From assembly GCF_019890675.1 (NCBI RefSeq), contig NZ_JAIOAA010000005.1, forward strand, positions 62,001 through 126,000: a DNA stretch of 64,000 nucleotides, written 5' to 3'. Below are positions 45,810 through 52,606 of the stretch, piece after piece. The position numbers and the translations under genes are program-made. The notes under the pieces were generated by a model. It ran no database searches. It worked only from the letters and a program-made list of their open reading frames with translations, and was not told where the DNA came from. The stretch's first letter is position 1, and every line of letters starts with the position of its first letter. The stretch is from Micromonospora sp. PLK6-60. GTDB lineage: Bacteria > Actinomycetota > Actinomycetes > Mycobacteriales > Micromonosporaceae.

Positions 45810-47954
45810 ATGGACCTGCAACAGGACGCTGACCGGATCCTGGATATGCGCCCCAAACTGCGGCACGATGTGGTGTTTCTGGACGCACCGGCCGGGGCAT
45901 ACCTGCGGGGTCCCGATTCGGCGTTTCTCATCAGGGGCCGTTCCGCGTTCCGCTGGCTGAGCAGCCTGAGCCCGTACCTCGACGGGGGACACACCCTCGC
46001 CCAGCTCTGCACCGGGCTGGCGGCGGAGCAGCGACGGACCGTGGTCAGCCTGGTCCGCGCCCTCGTCGACCGCGGTTTCGCCAAGGACGCCCAGGGTCGC
46101 GGCGACCTGCCCGAACCGGTGGCCCGCCGCTTCGCCACCCAGATCGAGTTCGTCGGCCACTTCGCCGACGACCCGGCCCGCCGGTTTCAGCGCTTCCACA
46201 CCACCCGGGTCGCCCTCGGCGGTCGGGGCGAGACCCTGCGCGCGGCCGTCGCCGGGCTGCTCCGCAACGGCTGCGTCGAGCTGGACGTGCACCCCGACGA
46301 CGCCCCGGAGACGTACCGCGACGCGTTCCGGGCCGAGGTGACCGAACTGCGCGCCGAGGGGGTCGACGCCGAGGTCCGCGTCCATTCCGGACCCCTGGAC
46401 CCCGCCGCCGCGGACGCCCTGCTGTACTGCACCGACGCGACCGGCCTGGGCCGGCTGCACGAGCTGGCCCGGGTCGCCCAGCGCGGCGGCCCGCCCCTGG
46501 TGCCGGTCTACTGGGACGTCGACCGGGCAGTGCTCGGCCCCGCGGTCACCGCCGGGCAGAGCCCCTGCTGGCTCTGCGCCCAGCTCCGGCTCACCGAGTC
46601 CGCCGGGCCGGCGACCGGCGCGTCGTTCTGGCGGCAGCTGGCCCTCGGACCCGGGGTCGCCACGCCCACCGTACTGCCGGACGTGACCGCGCGGATGCTC
46701 GGCAACGCCGCCGCCTTCGAGCTGTTCCGGATCCGTACCGGGGCGCTGCCGCCGGACACCGGCGCCGCGGTGGTGCTGCTCGATCCCGCCACCCTGGAAT
46801 CGGCCCGGGAACGGGTGCTGCCCCATCCGGCGTGCCCGGCCTGCCGGGACGTCGAGGTCGCCGCGCCGGCCGACGATCCGGCCGACGACGAGGAGACCTA
46901 CCGCCGGGCCGAGGCGCTCGTCTCCGAACACGCCGGCGTCTTCACCCGGTTCGTCGACGACCCGCTCGAGCAGGCCCCGCTGAAGACCGCCCGGCTGCGG
47001 ATACCGGGTCCCACCGGACCGCGGGAGATCACCGCGTTCGCCGTGGACACCGTGATGAACGCCCGGCTCAACGCCTACCGGACCGCCGTACGCGATCACG
47101 TGGCCCGGCACGCCGCCCCGCCCGGCGCGGTCACCGGCACCGCGTCGGAGCTGCGCGAGCAGGGCCTGCACCCGGTGCCCTGGGGCGAGCTGGACGCCGC
47201 CGGCGCGACCGCGCCCGACGACCCGCACCGAGCCGTCGACTGGGTGCCCGCGACCGTCCTCGCCGACGGCACGACCGTCCACGTACCGGCCGCCCTGGCG
47301 CTGCCCGCGTCCGCGGCGAACGCCCCCGGCCACGCCGAGCGCACCACGGCCGGGGCCGCGGTCGGCGCCACCCGCGCCGAGCTGATCGACCGGGGACTCG
47401 CCAGCGCGCTGGCCTACCGGGCGCTGACCAGCGCGCTGCGCGGTCGCAGCGCCCTGGTGCGGCTCGGCGAGGACGAACTGGTCGCCGACGACGAGACGGC
47501 GTTGGTGATCAAGGCCGCGCACCGCTTCGGTCGGCCGATCGAGGCCTTCACGCTGCTCGGGGCCGCGCCGGCGCACGCCGTCCTCGCCCTGGCCGGGGCA
47601 CCGGACGACGACGCGCCGATGTGGACCCTGGGCGCCGACCTCGACCCCACCGCCGCCCGCCTCGCCGCGACCCGGGACCTGGTCGGCCTGATCCAGGTCC
47701 GGCACTTCGAGGACAGCGACGCCGATCTCGGGGACCCCCTCCTGGTCGGCCTCGACCCGGCAACGCTGGCCGGCGTCGCCGGTCCGGGCCCGGTCCCCGC
47801 CCCCGCCGCGACCGACCGGGCGGCCGTCCTCGCCGAGCTGACCACCCGGGGGGTCGATGCGCTCCTGGTCGAGACCACCACGCGCGACATCCGGGCCAGC
47901 GGGGCCTTCCACAGCGGCGTGGTGCTGCTGCGGGACCGGCCCGCGGCGCAATGA
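45810..47954 (+). CDS. Ocin-ThiF-like TOMM leader-binding protein
   Basis: This 714-aa protein begins with a segment (residues about 1-90) resembling a RiPP recognition element (RPKLRHDVVFLDAPAGAYLR and LDGGHTLAQLCTGL). An E1/ThiF-like region follows with two CxxC pairs (SPCWLC near 252 and HPACPAC near 340), a zinc tetrathiolate pattern. The final third (GATRAELIDRGLASALAYRA) looks like a reduced YcaO-like half. Such proteins bind the leader and present it to YcaO, as TbtF does in thiomuracin biosynthesis. It opens the operon, with TAGGAG upstream. Confidence 0.8.
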   Translation: MDLQQDADRILDMRPKLRHDVVFLDAPAGAYLRGPDSAFLIRGRSAFRWLSSLSPYLDGGHTLAQLCTGLAAEQRRTVVSLVRALVDRGFAKDAQGRGDLPEPVARRFATQIEFVGHFADDPARRFQRFHTTRVALGGRGETLRAAVAGLLRNGCVELDVHPDDAPETYRDAFRAEVTELRAEGVDAEVRVHSGPLDPAAADALLYCTDATGLGRLHELARVAQRGGPPLVPVYWDVDRAVLGPAVTAGQSPCWLCAQLRLTESAGPATGASFWRQLALGPGVATPTVLPDVTARMLGNAAAFELFRIRTGALPPDTGAAVVLLDPATLESARERVLPHPACPACRDVEVAAPADDPADDEETYRRAEALVSEHAGVFTRFVDDPLEQAPLKTARLRIPGPTGPREITAFAVDTVMNARLNAYRTAVRDHVARHAAPPGAVTGTASELREQGLHPVPWGELDAAGATAPDDPHRAVDWVPATVLADGTTVHVPAALALPASAANAPGHAERTTAGAAVGATRAELIDRGLASALAYRALTSALRGRSALVRLGEDELVADDETALVIKAAHRFGRPIEAFTLLGAAPAHAVLALAGAPDDDAPMWTLGADLDPTAARLAATRDLVGLIQVRHFEDSDADLGDPLLVGLDPATLAGVAGPGPVPAPAATDRAAVLAELTTRGVDALLVETTTRDIRASGAFHSGVVLLRDRPAAQ

Positions 47955-48007
47955 ACCACCACCTGGTGGACCGGACGAGGAATCCGACCGGAAGGAGGTG
48001 ACAGAAC

Positions 48008-48190
48008 ATGCCGATCACGTTGCACCACGAGCTCCGCGAGCTGGAGACCGAAACCTTCGAAATCGAGGAGGTCGAGGACGGCGGCGAGGCGCTCGCCGCG
48101 ACCAGCTCGAGCTGCTCCTGCTCCAGCTGCTGCTCCTGCAGCACGTCCAGCTGCTGCAGCACCAGCACCAGCACCTCGAGCTGCGGCTGA
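48008..48190 (+). CDS. RiPP precursor peptide A (Ser/Thr/Cys core)
   Basis: A 60-aa precursor. The acidic leader contains LETETFEIEEVEDGG, and the core from Thr32 to Cys59 is 28 consecutive Ser, Thr or Cys residues (8 Cys, 15 Ser, 5 Thr), ending in Gly60. Residues 33-50 read SSSCSCSSCCSCSTSSCC, identical to precursor C. The ribosome site AAGGAGGTGA is near-perfect and suggests high expression. Flanking YcaO, dehydrogenase and dehydratase genes predict azoles and dehydroamino acids. Confidence 0.9.
   Translation: MPITLHHELRELETETFEIEEVEDGGEALAATSSSCSCSSCCSCSTSSCCSTSTSTSSCG
48102..48161 (+). repeat. 60-nt repeat, copy 1 (core of precursor A)
   Basis: Sixty nucleotides encoding the central core are identical, including synonymous codons, to 48762-48821 in precursor C. 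The copies lie exactly 660 nt apart. This implies recent duplication or gene conversion. Confidence 0.92.
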
Positions 48191-48378
48191 CGGTTGCCCG
48201 AGGTCGACCCCGACGCTGACGCCCGCCCAGTCCGTCCCCGGATGAACCCGCGACACACCACCGGCACGCCCGTCGGCCCGCCGACCGGCGAGCGCCCCGT
48301 ACGCCCTCGTCCCGCTCGACGGTGGAGTGGAGCACCCGGCAACGACTGGCATCCCCCCGTGGCTCAAGGAGAGGCCCC

Positions 48379-48597
48379 ATGGCACCGAAACCGTCCGCAT
48401 CAGACGCTCTTCCGGAGGCCGTTCGCAGCGAGCTGCGCAACCTCCGGACGGAGACCTTCGAGGTCGAGGACATCGCGGACCTGTCCGCCGATGTCATGGA
48501 CATCTGCAGCAGCAGCACCAGCACATCCAGCTGCTCCAGTTGCAGCACGTCCAGTTGTTGCAGCTGCACCTCGTCGAGTTGCAGCAGCACGAGCTAG
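48379..48597 (+). CDS. RiPP precursor peptide B (Ser/Thr/Cys core)
   Basis: A 72-aa precursor from ATG 48379 (AAGGAG upstream; the longer frame from 48322 lacks support). The leader holds LRTETFEVEDIADLSADVMD; residues 43-72 are 30 consecutive Ser, Thr or Cys (7 Cys, 18 Ser, 5 Thr) with no Gly at the end. The Cys pattern differs from A and C (CSCTSSSCSS near the end) but SCSTSSCCSC is shared. VMD just before the core is also found in precursor C and may mark the leader boundary. Confidence 0.9.
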   Translation: MAPKPSASDALPEAVRSELRNLRTETFEVEDIADLSADVMDICSSSTSTSSCSSCSTSSCCSCTSSSCSSTS

Positions 48598-48667
48598 GCC
48601 CAGGGCACCCGGGGACACCGGTCCGCGGTGCCGCACCCGCCTGCCGACGAGAGGAGGTGTGAACAGA

Positions 48668-48853
48668 ATGCCCGAACTCGCTGAGGAACTCCGCGCCCTG
48701 GAGACCGAGACCTTCGAGATCGAGGACGTCGACGCGATCGACGCGATGGTAATGGACTGGTCCAGCTCGAGCTGCTCCTGCTCCAGCTGCTGCTCCTGCA
48801 GCACGTCCAGCTGCTGCAGCAGCAGCACCAGCACCGGTTGTGGCGGCGGCTGA
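48668..48853 (+). CDS. RiPP precursor peptide C (Ser/Thr/Cys core)
   Basis: A 61-aa precursor with leader LETETFEIEDVDAIDAMVMD, a Trp at 31 and a core of 25 Ser/Thr/Cys residues (32-56) followed by GCGGG. It has 8 Cys. ATG 48668 follows AGGAGGTG at good spacing. Residues 33-50 match precursor A exactly, and 60 nt are identical at DNA level. The Gly-rich end may aid processing or folding. It is the last precursor before the YcaO gene. Confidence 0.9.
   Translation: MPELAEELRALETETFEIEDVDAIDAMVMDWSSSSCSCSSCCSCSTSSCCSSSTSTGCGGG
48762..48821 (+). repeat. 60-nt repeat, copy 2 (core of precursor C)
   Basis: Identical to 48102-48161 in precursor A. The segment is rich in AGCTGC and CAGCTG runs, which could favour slippage or recombination between precursor genes. 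Confidence 0.92.
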
Positions 48854-48956
48854 TCCCGTCACCGTCCCCGCCGGCGTTGGCACGTCGGCGGGGATCCCAC
48901 CTTCCCCGACCCGCCACCCTCCGCCGCCAAGCCGGCCGCCACCCCAGGTGAGGAAG

Positions 48957-50921
48957 ATGATCGTCGACGTCAGGACCACCTCCACCGGGTGGGACACCAG
49001 CCTCAAGCAGCTCGGCGAGGCCCTGCACCAACGGCTGCACGATCCGGCCCGCCGGCCCGCGGGCCAGGGCGCCCGGCCGACCGGCGTGACCGTCCGCCTC
49101 GGCGCGCTCGGCCTGACCGACGCGAGCCGCGAACCGGCCGACCTACCCCACGGCGGCGTCCTCCCGATCTGGTTGCACGGCGCGACCGCGCTGGTCGGCC
49201 CGCTGTGGTCCGGCGCCGGTCCGGACGCGACCCGCCCGGGGCCCTGCCCGCTCTGCGTCCAGCGCCGCTGGCAGGCCATCCGGGTACGGGAGGAGCGGCA
49301 CGCCCTGGAGCACGCCGCCGCGGTCGGTGTCGCCGGACCGCTGCCCCACCTGACCTCGTTCGCGGTGGACGCGATCTGGGCACTCCTCCTGCTCGCCTGC
49401 GCCCCGGCCGACACCCGCCCCGGCATCGGACGACTGCACCAACTGCGGATGGACACCCTCGACACGACGGTGGTGGAGGTGCTGGCCGACTCCGAGTGCC
49501 CCGCCTGCGCGGTCGTCCCGCCGGACACCGCCGAGCGGGCGGTGATCGAGCTGACCAGCCGCCCGAAGCCGGACCCGACGACATACCGGCTGCGCAGCGC
49601 CGGGCAACTGGACCTGCCGGTCGCCGCGCTGGCCAACCCGGTCGCCGGGGCACTCGGCGGCAACGCGCTGCGCGCCTACAACGCCAACTCGACCGCCCCG
49701 GTCACCGGCTACTTCCGGGTGCGCAGCCGCTACGACCTGCACGAGATGTGGTGGAGCGGGCACGCCAACAGCTACGGCACCAGCGAGACGTACGCGCTGC
49801 TGGAAGGGCTGGAGCGGTACGCCGGGCAGTTCCCCCGGGCCCGGTGCACCGAGGTCTTCGACAGCTACGCCAACCTCGGCCCGGACGCCATGGACCCCGC
49901 CGGGCTGGGCTACCACCCGGCCTTCTACCACGGCCACGGGCTCTACTACTCCCCGTACTCCCCGACGGAGCCGATGCACTGGGTGTGGGGCTACTCGCTG
50001 CGCGACCGGCGACCCCGGCTCGTGCCCGAACAGCTCGTCTACTACCTGGACCGGCGCGAGAAGCAGCGCAAGTTCGTCCAGGAGTGCTCCAACGGCTGCG
50101 CCAGCGGCAGCTCGCCGGAGGAGGCGCTGCTGCACGGCATGCTCGAACTCGTCGAACGGGACGCCTTCCTGCTCGCCTGGTACGGCTCGTCCCGGCTCGC
50201 CGAGATCGACCCGGCCACCTGCCGGGACGAGAAGGTGCACTTCATGCTCGACCGGGTCGGCCTGCTCGGGTACGACATCCGGCTCTTCGACACCCGCGCC
50301 GACCTGCCCGTCCCGGTGGTGACCGCGGTGGCCGTCAAGCGCGACGGCGGCCTCGGTCAACTCTGCTTCGCCGCCGGGGCGAGCCTCGACCCCGACGACG
50401 CGGTCCGGGCGGCCGTCTGCGAGACCGCCTCCTACGTGCCCGGCTTCGACGAGCGGGTCGAGGCGAGCCTGCCGGAGTTGCGGGAGATGACCCGCGACTA
50501 CACGAAGGTCACCGAACTGAGCCACCACGCGTTGCTCTACGGCCTGCCGGAGATGACGCGACACGCCGCGTTCCTCTTCGACGACCCGCCCAAGCAGTCG
50601 ATCGACGACCGATACGCCGACTGGCTCGCCGTCCGGCCCACGCACGACGACCTGACCGCCGACACCGAGTACCTGGCCGGCCTGATCGCCGGGCTGGGCG
50701 GTGACGTGCTCGCCGTCGACCAGACCTGCCCCGAGCAGGAGATCGCCGGGGTGCACACGATGGCCCTGGTCGCCCCAGCGCTGATCCCGATCGACTTCGG
50801 CTGGCAGCGGCAGCGGGTGCTGCACAGCCAGCGGCTGGCGCGGCACCTCGCCCGCGGCCGGCAGGGACCGGACCGGCTCGGCGCCACCGCCCGCAACCCC
50901 CACCCGCACCCCTTCCCCTAG
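48957..50921 (+). CDS. YcaO-type azoline cyclodehydratase
   Basis: This 654-aa enzyme has an N-terminal E1-like part with two CxxC pairs (CPLC near 96, CPAC near 180). The YcaO kinase-like domain follows, with GTSETYALLEGLERYAG (near 270), NGCASGSSPEEALLHG and ELVERDAF. The C-terminus NPHPHPFP matches the Pro-rich C-terminal motif of TOMM cyclodehydratases. It uses ATP to turn Cys, and possibly Ser/Thr, into azolines. ATG 48957 is preferred over the longer frame from 48840. It lies 10 nt before the dehydrogenase gene. Confidence 0.92.
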   Translation: MIVDVRTTSTGWDTSLKQLGEALHQRLHDPARRPAGQGARPTGVTVRLGALGLTDASREPADLPHGGVLPIWLHGATALVGPLWSGAGPDATRPGPCPLCVQRRWQAIRVREERHALEHAAAVGVAGPLPHLTSFAVDAIWALLLLACAPADTRPGIGRLHQLRMDTLDTTVVEVLADSECPACAVVPPDTAERAVIELTSRPKPDPTTYRLRSAGQLDLPVAALANPVAGALGGNALRAYNANSTAPVTGYFRVRSRYDLHEMWWSGHANSYGTSETYALLEGLERYAGQFPRARCTEVFDSYANLGPDAMDPAGLGYHPAFYHGHGLYYSPYSPTEPMHWVWGYSLRDRRPRLVPEQLVYYLDRREKQRKFVQECSNGCASGSSPEEALLHGMLELVERDAFLLAWYGSSRLAEIDPATCRDEKVHFMLDRVGLLGYDIRLFDTRADLPVPVVTAVAVKRDGGLGQLCFAAGASLDPDDAVRAAVCETASYVPGFDERVEASLPELREMTRDYTKVTELSHHALLYGLPEMTRHAAFLFDDPPKQSIDDRYADWLAVRPTHDDLTADTEYLAGLIAGLGGDVLAVDQTCPEQEIAGVHTMALVAPALIPIDFGWQRQRVLHSQRLARHLARGRQGPDRLGATARNPHPHPFP

Positions 50922-50930
50922 GAGCACGCC

Positions 50931-52565
50931 ATGCAGTCCGAGGCCGTCGCGGTCGTCCGGGAGTACACCGAGGCGGTGTTCGCCCGGGCCCGGGTGCCGA
51001 TGGAACCGCTCGACTTCGCGGTGGACTGGAGCGACCAGCCCTCCCGGCACCTGTCGTACCCGGGCATGCCCCGGGTGCCGCTCACCGCGGCCACGCCGGA
51101 ACTGGCCAGCCTGGGCGCCCTGCTGACCGGGGCGGACCTGCCACCGGCCGAGGGCTGGTCGCTGGACTCGCTGGCCGCCCTGCTGCGCCTGTCGTACGGC
51201 GTGCTGGACCGGCGGATGACGGTGAACTGGAACCAGGACGCCGGCAAGCGGGCGCACTTCGAGCACGCGGTCTGGGGGCGGGGCACCGCCTCCGGCGGCG
51301 GCATGTACCCGGTCGAGCTCTATCTGGTCGCCGGTCCGTCGGGGCCGCTGCTGCCCGGCGTATACCACTACCACACCGGGCAGCACCTGCTGGAACGGCT
51401 GCTGGTCGGCGACGTCACCGGCACGGTGCGAGCGGCGCTGGGCGACTCCGCCGGCGACGGCGCCGACAGCTTCCTGCTGGCCAGCATCAGGTTCTGGAAG
51501 AACTCGTTCAAGTACAACAGCTTCTGCTACCACGTGGTCACCCAGGATCTCGGCGCGCTGCTCGGCTCGTGGGACCTGCTGGCCCCGGCGCTCGGCGCGC
51601 GGCTGCCCCGGCTGCTCTGCTTCGACCCGGCGCCCCTGGACGACCTGCTGGCGTTCGCCCGCGACGAGCAGAGCGTCTTCGCGGTCGCGCCGGTGCGCTG
51701 GGCGGGCGCCGCACCTGCCGGCGCTTCGGTGGCCCGGTCCGCCGCCACCCCGGCCACCGGGTCGCCGGCGCCGATACGGGTCCGGCCCGCCGCCTTCGAA
51801 CGATCCCGCCGGTTCATCGAGTTCCCGCAGGTCGTGGCCGTGCATCGGGCGGCGGCGACGGTGACCGCCCCCGCCCCGCGCCGGCTCACCGGCGCCGGGC
51901 CGGTGGACCTACCCGGCGACCCGATCGCACTGCCCGCCACCGGGGCGGACCGGCTGGACCGCCCACTGTCGACGGTGCTGGCCACCCGGAACAGCAGCTT
52001 CGGCCGGTTCCGCCGACCACCGGAGCTGACCGCCGCCGAACTCGGTGCCACGCTCGCCTTCGCCGCCGCCGGAAGCCACTATCCCGCCGACGTCAAGCTT
52101 CCCGACGGCGGTCCCGCGCTGACCCGGTTGTGGGTCTTCGTCAACCACGTGGACGGCCTCGCCGCCGGCGGGTACGCCTACTGCCCGCGCCGGCACGCCC
52201 TGCTGCCCGCCGCCGCCGAACCCGACGGCGGCATGTCGGCCTTCCTGCAACAGCAGTACTTCCTGACCAACTACACGATGGGCCAGGTCGGCGCGGTGCT
52301 GGCGATCTCCGGCCGGCCGGGCGCCGTGCTGGACGTGCTCGGCCCGCGCGGCTACCGCGTGCTGAACGCCGAGGTCGGCACGCTCGCTCAGCGGGCGTAC
52401 CTGGCGGCCACCGCGCAACGGCTCGGCTGTGGTGCGGTGCTCGGCTTCGACAACGTCGCCATGAACACCGCGCTCGGGCTGGACGGCACCGACGAACGGA
52501 CGGTGCTCTTCCTGCTCCTCGGCCGGCACCCCGAGGCCACCGCCGACCTGGCGTACCGGCTGTGA
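50931..52565 (+). CDS. SagB-type FMN-dependent azoline dehydrogenase
   Basis: The 544-aa protein contains two nitroreductase-like halves. The first has GTASGGGMYPVELYLVAG and WKNSFKYNSFCYH (the conserved Lys-Tyr of SagB enzymes); the second has FGRFRRPPELTAAELGATLA. It oxidises azolines to aromatic thiazoles and oxazoles with FMN. Linker residues between the halves (about 260-300) are Ala/Pro-rich. It follows the YcaO gene closely and is probably translated from the same messenger. Confidence 0.92.
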   Translation: MQSEAVAVVREYTEAVFARARVPMEPLDFAVDWSDQPSRHLSYPGMPRVPLTAATPELASLGALLTGADLPPAEGWSLDSLAALLRLSYGVLDRRMTVNWNQDAGKRAHFEHAVWGRGTASGGGMYPVELYLVAGPSGPLLPGVYHYHTGQHLLERLLVGDVTGTVRAALGDSAGDGADSFLLASIRFWKNSFKYNSFCYHVVTQDLGALLGSWDLLAPALGARLPRLLCFDPAPLDDLLAFARDEQSVFAVAPVRWAGAAPAGASVARSAATPATGSPAPIRVRPAAFERSRRFIEFPQVVAVHRAAATVTAPAPRRLTGAGPVDLPGDPIALPATGADRLDRPLSTVLATRNSSFGRFRRPPELTAAELGATLAFAAAGSHYPADVKLPDGGPALTRLWVFVNHVDGLAAGGYAYCPRRHALLPAAAEPDGGMSAFLQQQYFLTNYTMGQVGAVLAISGRPGAVLDVLGPRGYRVLNAEVGTLAQRAYLAATAQRLGCGAVLGFDNVAMNTALGLDGTDERTVLFLLLGRHPEATADLAYRL

Positions 52566-52606
52566 CGCCTCCGACCAACAGTGACGCGCCGACGAAGGAG
52601 AACGCC

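Noticed and set aside
48241..48378. Possible fourth small ORF between precursors A and B (ATG 48241)
   Set aside because: No ribosome site, no leader motif and an Arg/Pro-rich product; it merely runs through the intergenic spacer.
48015..48590. Minus-strand frame across precursors A and B reading Leu/Gln repeats
   Set aside because: It is the complement of AGC/TGC codons; there is no ribosome site, and the plus-strand frames have strong ribosome sites and conserved leaders.
48102..48821. Repeated CAGCTG/AGCTGC DNA as a CRISPR or satellite array
   Set aside because: No regular spacers; the repeats are explained by the Ser/Cys codons of the precursor cores.
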